In this document: positions 1-7,315 of the stretch, in pieces
Layout: each line of letters begins with the position of its first letter
Numbering within the stretch: the first letter of the stretch is position 1
NCBI RefSeq assembly: GCF_028714215.1
Contig: NZ_JAQTMS010000059.1
Coordinates: 1-33,220, forward strand
Direction of reading: 5' to 3'
Origin: Rhodoferax sp.
Lineage (GTDB): Bacteria; Pseudomonadota; Gammaproteobacteria; Burkholderiales; Burkholderiaceae_C
DNA length: 33,220 bases
Program-made: the position numbers and the translations under genes
The notes under the pieces: model-generated
Told to the model about the DNA's origin: nothing
Seen by the model: the letters and a program-made list of their open reading frames with translations, nothing else
The model's database searches: none

Positions 1-391
1 CCGGTGGGTAGACCGAGAAGCTGCCCGAGTCGTTGACCGGCGCACCGTTGATGGTGAAACCCATTTGAACGGAGTTGGCGCCGCGCACCCGCAGGCCGCC
101 GCCGAACAAGCCGGTGGCGTCGTTGCTGAAGGTGTTGACGCCGGGCAGCAACTCGATCGCCTGGTAGGGATTGCTCGACGGGTTGAGTGTTTCCAGGTGC
201 GCCCGATTGACCGAGCTGCGCGCCTTGGGTGTGTCCTCTTGCACGATCAAGCCGGTGTTGCTGCCGCCGGGCAGGCCCTCGACGGCAATGCGGCCGACGT
301 CGGTCGGTGCCGACTGCTGGGCCCACAGTGCGGGCGCACTGCACAGAGCGCCTACCAGCAGCGCGATCGGGGTGGGTTTGATTTTTTTCAT
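1..391 (-). CDS. TonB-dependent outer-membrane receptor, N-terminal part (runs off the left edge)
   Basis: About 130 N-terminal residues are in the window; the rest lies beyond position 1. The start at 391 (ATG) opens a signal peptide (MKKIKPTP, then a hydrophobic run ending in ALWAQ). A short linker and a plug domain follow, with typical plug wording: an NPYQAIELLPGVNTFSND stretch, GGLRVRGANS and the QMGFTINGAPVND turn. These receptors bind a substrate at the outer membrane and are energised by TonB-ExbBD. The gene follows tonB by 63 bases on the same strand, so the two are probably co-transcribed. No TonB box is recognised with certainty. The substrate cannot be read from the plug alone; a candidate Pho box upstream of tonB hints at a phosphorus compound, which is inference. 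Confidence 0.87.
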   Translation of the reverse strand, partial: MKKIKPTPIALLVGALCSAPALWAQQSAPTDVGRIAVEGLPGGSNTGLIVQEDTPKARSSVNRAHLETLNPSSNPYQAIELLPGVNTFSNDATGLFGGGLRVRGANSVQMGFTINGAPVNDSGSFSVYPP

Positions 392-454
392 ACGGGAAAA
401 GTTGTGGAAGTTGGTTGAAAAAGAAATGGGAAACTGGGGCGCCGCGGCGCCGTG

Positions 455-1180
455 TCAGGCGCTGGGCGGACGGAAGTCAATCTCGGCGCTGAATTTGTGG
501 AACTCGTGATCGACCCAGGTGTTGGCCGGGAACGGTGGGTAGAGGCCGCGGCGCACCGTGGCAATGGCGGCATCGTCCAGCAAATTGGAGTTGGAGGACT
601 CCAGAATGCCGGCCTCCAGCAGGGCACCGCCGCGCGCCAGCGTGAACCAGACCTTGACCTTGCCCTGGGGCCGCTGCTGGCTGACCGCGCGGCCGGTGGG
701 GTAGCGCTTGGTGGCATTGAGCATGGCCCGCACCAGGCTGGCGTATTCATTCTCCAGCGTTGCCGTCTGGGCTTTGCTGGTGTCGGGCGCCGGCGCCGGT
801 GTCGGCGCCGCCATGGCCACTGGCGTCGACTTGGTCGGCGGCGGTGTGTCGCGCACCGGGGCTTCCGGCGGGCTCATCAGCGCTGGCGCAGGCAGGTCTG
901 CTTGCCGGGGCGGCGGCGTGGTTTCGGTTTTGGGCGCCAGCGGCTCAGGGGTTTTGATTTCCTTGGGCGGCGCTGGCAGTGGCGGTGGCGGCGGCAGAAG
1001 CACCTCCTGGATTACCACCGCTTGCAGCGGCTTCTTGATCAGGTTCAGTCCTTTGCGCGCCATGCCGGAGACCAGCGCATAGCCCAGCAAGGCGTGCAAT
1101 GCAATCACGATCAGCAAGCCCTTGACCCGGCGCGACGGGTCGCGCGGCTGGAAGCGGTAATCGAGGCTGAGCGTATTCAC
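455..1180 (-). CDS. tonB: Energy transducer TonB
   Basis: Predicted 241-residue protein that couples inner-membrane proton-motive force to outer-membrane receptors. It has a short cytoplasmic N-terminus, one membrane anchor at about residues 20-39 (GLLIVIALHALLGYALV), a proline-rich periplasmic spacer at about 55-135 (PPPPPLPAPPKE and later PAPAP), and a C-terminal TonB domain from about 145 with the family's YP and 'V.V.F.L..GG.L..A.I..SS....LD.AA....R' pattern. No ATG lies upstream in frame, so the start is the GTG at 1180; no good Shine-Dalgarno precedes it, which leaves the exact start uncertain. It lies directly upstream of a TonB-dependent receptor and is probably its dedicated partner. 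exbB and exbD are not in view. Confidence 0.87.
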   Translation of the reverse strand: MNTLSLDYRFQPRDPSRRVKGLLIVIALHALLGYALVSGMARKGLNLIKKPLQAVVIQEVLLPPPPPLPAPPKEIKTPEPLAPKTETTPPPRQADLPAPALMSPPEAPVRDTPPPTKSTPVAMAAPTPAPAPDTSKAQTATLENEYASLVRAMLNATKRYPTGRAVSQQRPQGKVKVWFTLARGGALLEAGILESSNSNLLDDAAIATVRRGLYPPFPANTWVDHEFHKFSAEIDFRPPSA

Positions 1181-1348
1181 TGGACGAACCGCGCCCTGGC
1201 AAGCGCTGCTTGAGCAAGATAAATCTGCACCGTGTTTCCCCCTGGCGGCTGTGGTTGAGTCTGGAATTTGGCGTTGGTAGCATTACGTCCCTTCACACTG
1301 ATGCTTTACTCGCCGGAGATGTACTCGCGCCGGCACCAACATGCGGAG

Positions 1349-1382
1349 AATTTAAAGGGAAAAAATGACACTATGACGACAG
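1349..1382 (-). promoter_or_regulatory. Candidate Pho box and -10 upstream of tonB
   Basis: On the minus strand 1382-1365 reads CTGTCGT-CATA-GTGTCAT. These are two 7-base units at an 11-base period, each one mismatch from the PhoB half-site CTGTCAT. An AT-rich TTTAAAT (about 1356-1350) follows about 8 bases later, where a -10 element would sit. Transcription would run toward tonB with a leader of roughly 165 bases. The motif match is seen directly; PhoB control is inference. Confidence 0.4.
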
Positions 1383-1421
1383 CGCCGGGCAACCCATTGA
1401 GAGTTCCGAAACGGTGGCCTG

Positions 1422-1549
1422 CCAAACCCCGTTCAGCGTAGCGGGAGGATCAGGCTGGAGGGGCACTCAGCTCCGTGTCCCCCGCCCTGCGGGCTCCTCC
1501 TTTACCTGCGCTGAGTGCCCCACCAACCTGATCTTTCATGCGGGGTTGG
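1422..1549. repeat. Long imperfect inverted repeat (possible REP/MITE-like element or structured RNA)
   Basis: Two 24-base arms at 1448-1471 and 1510-1533 match at 22 of 24 positions when one is reverse-complemented (core GGGGCACTCAGC). They enclose 38 bases that contain a small CCCGCcctGCGGG dyad. Outside them 1422-1431 (CCAAACCCCG) can pair with 1541-1549 (CGGGGTTGG) apart from one bulged base, extending the structure to nearly 130 bases. No convincing coding frame uses it. It may be a repetitive palindromic element of the genus, a bidirectional terminator, or a leader structure for tonB; the sequence alone does not decide. Confidence 0.6.
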
Positions 1550-1598
1550 TATGCGACCGGCGCAAACCACCGACCCTCGCCGCCCTCGACCCACATAC

Positions 1599-1643
1599 GC
1601 CTGAGCCTCGGTTTTGGACTTGCGAAAGCAAGCCGCATCAGGC
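1599..1643. other. Stem-loop downstream of the CYTH-CHAD gene
   Basis: GCCTGA (1599-1604) pairs with TCAGGC (1638-1643), and inside it CTTGC-GAAA-GCAAG (1619-1632) makes a tight tetraloop hairpin. It lies 34-78 bases beyond the stop of the minus-strand CYTH-CHAD gene, where a terminator would be expected. No T-run follows on the minus strand, so a classical rho-independent terminator is not supported. The remaining sequence of the 1181-1676 gap shows no gene. Confidence 0.35.
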
Positions 1644-1676
1644 AGGCTCTGAACGGCATCCTGAATTTCGGAGCTC

Positions 1677-3176
1677 TTAACTCTTTTGTCCGACGGCCAG
1701 GCCGCGCAGGAATTCGATCAGTCCGCGATCGACGTCCAGTTCCGCCACCAGTGCCGCCGCCTGCATCACATCGCGCGTCGTTCCCAGATCGGTTTGCAGC
1801 TCGCTGGCCTGCCGGTACCAGCGCTCCGTGCGCTTCCTGGGCAGCAGGTGGCGCAAGGCCTCGATGTCGTAGCGCAATCGCTTGGCGAGGATGCGGACAC
1901 GGTGTAGCTGACCCGGCTGGTCGACCTGTTGGCGCGCCTGCTCCAGTTGCTGATGCAGATGCGCTATGCGCTGCTTGAGCCAGCGGCGCAGGGACGTTGC
2001 AGGTTCCGGCTGGGCCTCAACAGCGTCGCTCGGAGCTGCCAGGTCGGCCAGCCATTGGGTGGTGGCCAGCAGGCCGGCGCCGACAGCCGGTTCCTGCAGC
2101 GCGTAGCGAACCGTTTTGCGCTGCAATTCGCAGGCCTGGGTCAGGGCCAGCGTCATTGCCTGCCAGCACTGTGCCCGCCTGGCATCGCCGCCAATGTAGG
2201 CGTCGGCCAGCGGCGGCAGCGTCTCGCCGCGGGCCACGTCGATGTCGCGCAACGTGCCCAGACAGGTCAGGAGTGCTTGCAGGGCCTGCCCGTACGGCGC
2301 GGCGCCGGCTGCCAGCAGCGGCTGGAAAAGTCGCATGGCGCTTCTGAAGCGCCGCCAGCCGACACGGGCCTGGTGCACCACCTCGGGATGGTCGGAACTG
2401 AGCAAGGTGTTCAGGTTGCCGGTGAAATGGGAGAACATTTCGCCCAGCACACGCTGTGCCAGCTCGGGCAGCGCCAGATCGGACGCCAGCGGCAGCACCC
2501 GGGCGCGCAGCGCCGGGTCCACCTCACCCAGCGCCAGGGCATAGCCGCGCTCCGCCTTGCTGACGTTGAACGGCAGCACGGCAATGGTCTGGGCGATCTG
2601 CCGGGCGACCTCGAATAGTGCCGTCACCGGTCCGACTTTGAGTTCCAGCTCCAGCTCGCACAGAGGGCTGCATCGGTCGCCGGAGACGATCTGTCCCAGG
2701 TCCAGCGCCACCTCCACCACGCTGCCATCGCGCCGGCGCAGCAGCCAACTGGTGCGCTGGAAGTTGGTTTCAAAAACGGGCGCCAGTGCCGCAAACAGCG
2801 TGCCGTCGGGATCGATGGCCGACCACGGCGTGTCCGCCAGTTGCTTCAGGGACAGGGCGGCAGTGCGCACCGGCATTTCCCACTCGCCGCGCCGGCTCAG
2901 CGCCGAATCGTTGCGGCCAGCGGTCTTCAGGGTTTGCAGCCATTTTGGTTTTGCCGCATCGCCCAGGCGTCGCAGCCGCAAGGCCACGCGTTGCTGGCGC
3001 AACAGAAGTTGCGGCGTGTCGTAGTAGATGTTGTGCAAATGCAGTTGCGTGGCCTTGCGTCGCGCCAATAGCGGCGTACGGGACAAGCGCTTTGCCAGGC
3101 CGGACGGATCGGAGGTCGGCAGTGCCAGTTTGAGTTCGATTTCTTCCGGGCTCGCGGCCCGGGCTGCCGCTTTCAT
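1677..3176 (-). CDS. CYTH and CHAD domain-containing protein
   Basis: Predicted 499 residues. The N-terminal CYTH (triphosphate tunnel) domain begins with the diagnostic ExExK motif (E12-I-E14-L-K16), followed by the basic and acidic strands of the tunnel (VALRLRRLGD, CELELELKVG). The C-terminal half is a CHAD domain: helical, rich in His and Arg, with VVHQARVGWRRFRSAMRLF and LHRVRILAKRLRYDIEAL. CYTH domains bind or hydrolyse triphosphates or polyphosphate and CHAD domains bind polyphosphate; the combination suggests a polyphosphate-associated protein or tripolyphosphatase. The start at 3176 is chosen because its ATG overlaps the stop of the upstream small gene (ATGA), giving translational coupling. 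A longer reading to 3263 exists but would overlap that gene and add non-conserved residues. Confidence 0.87.
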   Translation of the reverse strand: MKAAARAASPEEIELKLALPTSDPSGLAKRLSRTPLLARRKATQLHLHNIYYDTPQLLLRQQRVALRLRRLGDAAKPKWLQTLKTAGRNDSALSRRGEWEMPVRTAALSLKQLADTPWSAIDPDGTLFAALAPVFETNFQRTSWLLRRRDGSVVEVALDLGQIVSGDRCSPLCELELELKVGPVTALFEVARQIAQTIAVLPFNVSKAERGYALALGEVDPALRARVLPLASDLALPELAQRVLGEMFSHFTGNLNTLLSSDHPEVVHQARVGWRRFRSAMRLFQPLLAAGAAPYGQALQALLTCLGTLRDIDVARGETLPPLADAYIGGDARRAQCWQAMTLALTQACELQRKTVRYALQEPAVGAGLLATTQWLADLAAPSDAVEAQPEPATSLRRWLKQRIAHLHQQLEQARQQVDQPGQLHRVRILAKRLRYDIEALRHLLPRKRTERWYRQASELQTDLGTTRDVMQAAALVAELDVDRGLIEFLRGLAVGQKS

Positions 3177-3397
3177 GGGCTGTTCATGGCTCCGGTGCTG
3201 GGGCCACCTTGGGTCGGACCGGCCATGCCGCCTTTGATGAACTCGCGATAGGGCGTGGACCAATTCCCGGGACTGGTTTCAAGCCGCTCGCGCGTCTCCA
3301 GTTCATGCTTCACCTGTCGCACCAATACATCCTCCTCGCCATAGCGAAGCTGCAGTTTGCGGCACAGCCTTCTCAAGTTGTCCAGATGTCTTGACAT
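3173..3397 (-). CDS. Small conserved hypothetical protein, coupled to the CYTH-CHAD gene
   Basis: Predicted 74 residues. Starts MSRHLDNLRRLCRKLQLRYG and has a charged helical N-terminal half (about residues 1-40, acidic and basic residues alternating) and a flexible Gly/Pro/Thr-rich tail. No signal peptide or membrane segment is present. A clear ribosome site (GAGGAAA) lies just upstream of the ATG at 3397. Its stop overlaps the start of the CYTH-CHAD gene by 4 bases, so the two are co-translated. I do not recognise a named family; the context suggests a partner in polyphosphate or triphosphate metabolism, which is inference only. Confidence 0.65.
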   Translation of the reverse strand: MSRHLDNLRRLCRKLQLRYGEEDVLVRQVKHELETRERLETSPGNWSTPYREFIKGGMAGPTQGGPSTGAMNSP

Positions 3398-3522
3398 GTG
3401 ATTTCCTCAAAGAGCGTGTGAGTATTAACCACTGGTCGGGGCGTCGGCACAGCGAAATATCGCCGCTGTTTGATGTAAAACAAGCTTCAACGCCTTCGCC
3501 AATCCCCGCGCCGGGAGCGCCC

Positions 3523-4158
3523 TCAGGCGGCGTAACCCAGCACCGCGAAGAAGTGAAATCCGGTGCCCAGTGCGACGAAGCCATGCCATACCGCGTGGGC
3601 GTATTTCAGCCTGGAATCGAGCACAAAGAAAACCACACCCAAGGTGTAGGCCAGGCCACCGGCGACCAGCAATTCGACACCCGGCAAGGGCACTTTGCGC
3701 ACCAGCGGCACCGCCGCAATCAGCACCAGCCAGCCCATCACCAGGTACAGACCAGTCGACAGCCAGGGCCTGGACAAGCGGCCGAACGACTTGAGCGTGA
3801 TGCCAAGGGCTGCCAGCGCCCAGACCACGCCGAACAGCGTCCAGCCCCAGGAGCCGGCCAGGGCGCCCAGCGCGAACGGCGTGTAGCTGCCGGCAATGAA
3901 CAGGTAGATCGCCCCGTGATCGAGCTTCAGAAAAACACGCTTGGCGCGACCCTGGGGCAGCGCGTGGTACAGCGTCGAACTCAGGTACAGCACGACCATG
4001 GTCGCCGCAAACACGACTGTGCCGACAAAGCCGGCGGTGGTTCGCTGTCGCGCCACCTCGATCAGAAACGGTACCACGCAGATGGCCGCCAGCAGCGCGA
4101 CGCCGTGGCTCACGCTGTTGGCGATTTCCTCACCTCGGCTCTGGCAGCGGTGCGTCAT
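3523..4158 (-). CDS. Hemolysin III family (TrhA/YqfA-like) membrane protein
   Basis: Predicted 211 residues with about seven hydrophobic segments. Family signatures are all present: an N-terminal EEIANSVSHG, SSTLYH after the second helix, LDHGAIYLFIAGSYTPF in the middle, and a C-terminal HAVWHGFVALGTGFHFFAV. The conserved His, Asp and Ser residues form the probable metal site of this PAQR-related fold. Members have been tied to pore formation, membrane-fluidity control or membrane energetics; the substrate here is unknown. It is a single gene on the minus strand, separated by 125 bases from the small gene upstream of CYTH-CHAD. The ribosome site before the ATG at 4158 is weak. Confidence 0.87.
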   Translation of the reverse strand: MTHRCQSRGEEIANSVSHGVALLAAICVVPFLIEVARQRTTAGFVGTVVFAATMVVLYLSSTLYHALPQGRAKRVFLKLDHGAIYLFIAGSYTPFALGALAGSWGWTLFGVVWALAALGITLKSFGRLSRPWLSTGLYLVMGWLVLIAAVPLVRKVPLPGVELLVAGGLAYTLGVVFFVLDSRLKYAHAVWHGFVALGTGFHFFAVLGYAA

Positions 4159-4239
4159 AAGAGAGATGGCTCCGTGTAACGGTTGGGCGGTAGCAAAGCA
4201 TAGTCTGAATCATCTGCAATAGTGCCACCGAATAGCGGG

Positions 4240-4854
4240 CTATTGTCCCAGAAGACCTTTTTTCAGCAAGGCATCGACCGGCTGGTCGCCGACAAAAATT
4301 CCCAGGATGGCGGTAAAAAAATCAGCGCCAAAGATGGCCTGACCCTGCCTGGTACCGTTTATCGTCAACTGGGTACCGAGTCCCGGCAGGTAGTCAAGGT
4401 TGATGACGTCGCCTTTCACCGTCAAGCCTATGCTCTTGATCGTGAGTTCCAGTTGGCTGACCCGATCGGCCAGGCGCAGCAGTTCGGCTTCACCGGCGTT
4501 TTTTCGAATGCCCGCCACCAGTGCGCTGTTGAAATCATCGGGGCCGGCCCCTCTGAGCATGCGCAGTTGCAGGCGTTTGGGCCCCGGCAGGGCGACCAGT
4601 GCCGCCGGCGTGGCGGCTTTTTCGTTCAGATACAGGCCGGCCACATAAGCCTTGATGAAGAAGATCTTGCGCACCCCCAGACCATTGAGCCGCAGTTCGT
4701 GCTGGGCCAGCCGGATGCCGTCCTCAAACTCCTGCCCTTCCAGCGTGGCGGCGCCGGCCCGCGGAGTCGTCGCAACGACGCTGCAAGCCAGCCCGATGAT
4801 CAGGAGGCTGCTTCTCACAAACCTGAAATGGGACGCTCCCTTGCGCGGGCTCAA
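4240..4854 (-). CDS. Secreted chalcone isomerase-like protein
   Basis: Predicted 204 residues. Begins with a basic N-terminus and a hydrophobic segment (SSLLIIGLACSVVA) ending near AGAATLEG, a likely signal peptide. The mature part matches the bacterial chalcone-isomerase-like fold: LNGLGVRKIFFIKAYVAGLYL near the start, a central RLQLRMLRGAGPDDFNSAL, and a C-terminal GADFFTAILGIFVGDQPV. Bacterial members are periplasmic and mostly of unknown function; the plant chalcone reaction should not be assumed. The start overlaps the stop of the upstream PLP-enzyme gene by 4 bases (ATGA), indicating coupled translation. Confidence 0.8.
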   Translation of the reverse strand: MSPRKGASHFRFVRSSLLIIGLACSVVATTPRAGAATLEGQEFEDGIRLAQHELRLNGLGVRKIFFIKAYVAGLYLNEKAATPAALVALPGPKRLQLRMLRGAGPDDFNSALVAGIRKNAGEAELLRLADRVSQLELTIKSIGLTVKGDVINLDYLPGLGTQLTINGTRQGQAIFGADFFTAILGIFVGDQPVDALLKKGLLGQ

Positions 4855-6155
4855 GAAGCGGTCATGGTTTTCAGGGCGGCGACCAAGCGGTCCAGGTCGG
4901 CCGGCTTGGTAAACAGCGCCGCGCTGACACGCACGCAGTTGCCGGCGGCGACGCCGCCGCGGCGCACCGTGAAGATCTTGTACTTTTCACGCAGCTCGTT
5001 GGCGACGGCAAGATTGTCGGCCTTCGACACCTTGCCGGTCAGCCGGAAGGACGTGATGGCGCCGTAGCTGCCGGGGCTGTCGGGCGTGAGTATCTCGATG
5101 CCCTTGAAATTCCTGACGCGCGAGACCCAGTAGTCGCGCAGGTAGCGCAAACGGGCCTGCTTGTTGGCCGCACCCAGGCCGGTGTGCGCCGCCAGGGCGG
5201 CCGGCACCGTCATCACGTTGGCGGTGTTGGTGGTGCCGGAGTGCACCCGCGAGCGGATGTCGCTGGCCTCCCAGTCGCCGTCGGCAAAGGCGCGCTCGAT
5301 GTCGGCCAGGCGTTCCTTGCGGATGTAGAGAAAACCGACGCCCAGCGGCGCCCCCATCCATTTGTGCAGGTTGAAGCCGGCAAAGTCGACCTTCAGATCC
5401 GGGATGTTGAAATCCATCTGGCCCCAGGAGTGCGCGGCATCGACGATGACATCGATATTTTTCGCCTTGGCCATGGTTGCAATTTCGGCGATCGGCATGA
5501 CGAAGCCGGTGCGGTGGCTGATGTGCGTCAGCAGCAACAGCCGGGTTTTGGGGTTGGCGGCAAAGGCCGCCGCGTAAGCATCCAGCACGCCTTGCCGGGT
5601 GGCCGGCTCCGGCATGTTGATGGCCACGACTTCCGCGCCGCGGCGCTCCTTGAGATAGTTCATCGCATACTGCATGCTGTCGTAATCGAGGTCCGAGTAC
5701 ATGACCACGTCGCCGCTCTTGAGCAGCCGGTAGTTGGTGATCAGGTTCTGCAGCGCTTCGGTGGCGCCGCGGGTGATCGCTATTTCCTCCGGCAGCACGC
5801 CGGCCACCTTGGCGATCTGGGCGCGCACCTCGGCCAGGCCGCTGGCGTCGTAGCTGCGCCGCAGATAGTGCGAGCTGTGCAGGTTCAGCAGCTCGATGTT
5901 GCGCTGGTACTCGGCCATGATGGCTTTGGTCATGACGCCGTAATAGCCGTTTTCCAGATTGGTGATGTCGGAAGCCACCAGGTACTGGTCGGCCACCTTG
6001 CTCCAGAAGGTTTCGTCGCTGGCGCTGAGCGCGGCCGGCAGCGGGCCTACGCTTTGCGCACTGGCAGCGGCGCCCAGCAGGGCGCTGCTGCTGACCGCCA
6101 GCATGGCGCTGGCCGAGTTGTTGATAAACGATCTGCGGGAGATGTCGGTAGGCAT
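4851..6155 (-). CDS. Tat-exported aminotransferase class V / isopenicillin-N-epimerase-like PLP enzyme
   Basis: Predicted 434 residues from the ATG at 6155. The N-terminus is a twin-arginine signal (SRRSFINN at 5-13, hydrophobic run to ALLGAAASAQ). The rest is a class V fold-type I PLP enzyme: ITRGATEALQNLI (phosphate-binding region), IVDAAHSWGQ with Asp238 and His241, and the Schiff-base lysine Lys264 in GFNLHKWMG. Tat export fits a cofactor-loaded, folded enzyme going to the periplasm. A longer reading to 6260 exists but would place the Tat signal internally. It is co-translated with a secreted chalcone-isomerase-like protein, so both products should meet in the periplasm. The substrate is unknown; desulfurase, epimerase or lyase chemistry are all possible. 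The 100 bases to the ABC transporter gene upstream hold no gene. Confidence 0.85.
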   Translation of the reverse strand: MPTDISRRSFINNSASAMLAVSSSALLGAAASAQSVGPLPAALSASDETFWSKVADQYLVASDITNLENGYYGVMTKAIMAEYQRNIELLNLHSSHYLRRSYDASGLAEVRAQIAKVAGVLPEEIAITRGATEALQNLITNYRLLKSGDVVMYSDLDYDSMQYAMNYLKERRGAEVVAINMPEPATRQGVLDAYAAAFAANPKTRLLLLTHISHRTGFVMPIAEIATMAKAKNIDVIVDAAHSWGQMDFNIPDLKVDFAGFNLHKWMGAPLGVGFLYIRKERLADIERAFADGDWEASDIRSRVHSGTTNTANVMTVPAALAAHTGLGAANKQARLRYLRDYWVSRVRNFKGIEILTPDSPGSYGAITSFRLTGKVSKADNLAVANELREKYKIFTVRRGGVAAGNCVRVSAALFTKPADLDRLVAALKTMTAS

Positions 6156-6256
6156 GGACGGGCCTTCGGTAAAGAAAAGCGCCATGCTGTTGCGGCAACA
6201 TGTCAGGATCATGACCACGCAGCCGCGCCGTGCCTGCCGGCACTGCAAGTTGAGCC

Positions 6257-7315
6257 TCAATCGGCGATCAACTGCCCGTCGGCGTAATAGCAGAACCGGT
6301 CGCAGCGCACGGCGATTTTGGAAGCGCGCGAGGGGACCGGGACTTCCCGGGCCAGCTTCATGCGCACCCGTGCCTGGCCCAGCGCCAGTTCCAGAATCCG
6401 CACGCTGCCGTGGTCTTCAATCGACTCGATGGAGGCCGGGAAACTGTTTTCGTCGAGCGGATCGGCAAACGACAGATGCTCGGGCCGGACGCCCAGTGTG
6501 ATGTCACCTTCAGGCAGCGCTTTGGGTACACGCGTCAGCTGCTGGGCACCCAGCGTCAGTCGCTGGCCGTCGCGCTGGAGCGCAAGGAAGTTCATGCCGG
6601 GAGAACCGATGAAGGTTCCCACATAGCGGTTGGCCGGGCGCTCGAACAGCTCTTCCGGCGTGCCGCGCTGCACTACTTGCCCGTCTTTCATGACCAGGAT
6701 TTCGTCGGCGAAACTCATCGCCTCGTTCTGGTCGTGCGTCACGTAAATGACCGTCATCCGGGCATAGGCATGGGCTTGCTTGATGCGCCGGCGTAATTCG
6801 AATTTCATTTGCGGATCGATCACCGTCAGCGGCTCGTCCATCAGGATGGCGGCCACGTCGTCGCGCACCAGGCCGCGCCCCAGTGAGATCAACTGCTTCT
6901 CATCGACCGTCAAATCGCGCGCCGGCCGCGCCAGCCTGGAAGTCAGGCCCAGCATGTCGGCCACCGCCTTGACGCGCGGGCCAATCCGCGCTCTGTCCCA
7001 GTTGCGGCATTGCAGTGGGAAGGCAAGATTTTCGAACACCGTTTTCGACTGGTAGATCACCGGGAATTGAAACACCTGGGCGATATTGCGCTGCGCCGTC
7101 GGAATCGCCGTCATGTCGCGCTGATCGAAGAAGACCCGGCCCTCGGACGGCTGCAACAGGCCCGAGATGATGTTCAGCATGGTGGTCTTGCCGCAGCCCG
7201 ACGGACCCAGCAAGGCGTAGGTGCGGCCGTGCTCGAAGACCAGGTCGGCGGGCCGCAAGGCGTAACTGTTTTCGCTGTAGGCATGCCCCACATGGGACAG
7301 GTGAAGGCGGCTCAT
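6257..7315 (-). CDS. ABC transporter ATP-binding protein, GlpT-like (glycerol-type importer)
   Basis: Predicted 352 residues, a CUT1-type ATPase with a C-terminal TOBE-like regulatory region (about 240-352, including GVRPEHLSF). Walker A is canonical (GPSGCGKT, 37-44), the Q-loop is Q83, Walker B is ILMDEP (Asp160, Glu161) and the H-loop is YVTHD with His194. The ABC signature is not LSGGQ but LTVDEKQ (135-141), so it is degenerate. This pattern and the pairing with a second ATPase resemble GlpT of the rhizobial glycerol importer GlpSTPQUV. It is the last gene of the adh-importer operon; its start overlaps the stop of the preceding ATPase by 4 bases. Confidence 0.85.
   Translation of the reverse strand: MSRLHLSHVGHAYSENSYALRPADLVFEHGRTYALLGPSGCGKTTMLNIISGLLQPSEGRVFFDQRDMTAIPTAQRNIAQVFQFPVIYQSKTVFENLAFPLQCRNWDRARIGPRVKAVADMLGLTSRLARPARDLTVDEKQLISLGRGLVRDDVAAILMDEPLTVIDPQMKFELRRRIKQAHAYARMTVIYVTHDQNEAMSFADEILVMKDGQVVQRGTPEELFERPANRYVGTFIGSPGMNFLALQRDGQRLTLGAQQLTRVPKALPEGDITLGVRPEHLSFADPLDENSFPASIESIEDHGSVRILELALGQARVRMKLAREVPVPSRASKIAVRCDRFCYYADGQLIAD

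Noticed and set aside
1414..1680. Small plus- and minus-strand frames over the inverted repeat
   Set aside because: Their translations just follow the palindromic repeat and show no independent coding signal; frames of this kind are typically spurious.
1384..1680. Possible 6S RNA, RNase P RNA or cobalamin riboswitch in the tonB leader
   Set aside because: None of the conserved blocks of these RNAs could be found on either strand; only the inverted repeat is supported.
4190..4239. TGGCAC near a TTGCA before the hemolysin III gene, suggesting a second sigma-54 promoter
   Set aside because: The spacing between the two elements is several bases too short for sigma-54.
5184..6287. A 367-codon plus-strand open frame opposite the PLP-enzyme gene
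   Set aside because: Antisense shadow; the minus-strand frame has the Tat signal, PLP lysine and conserved class V blocks.
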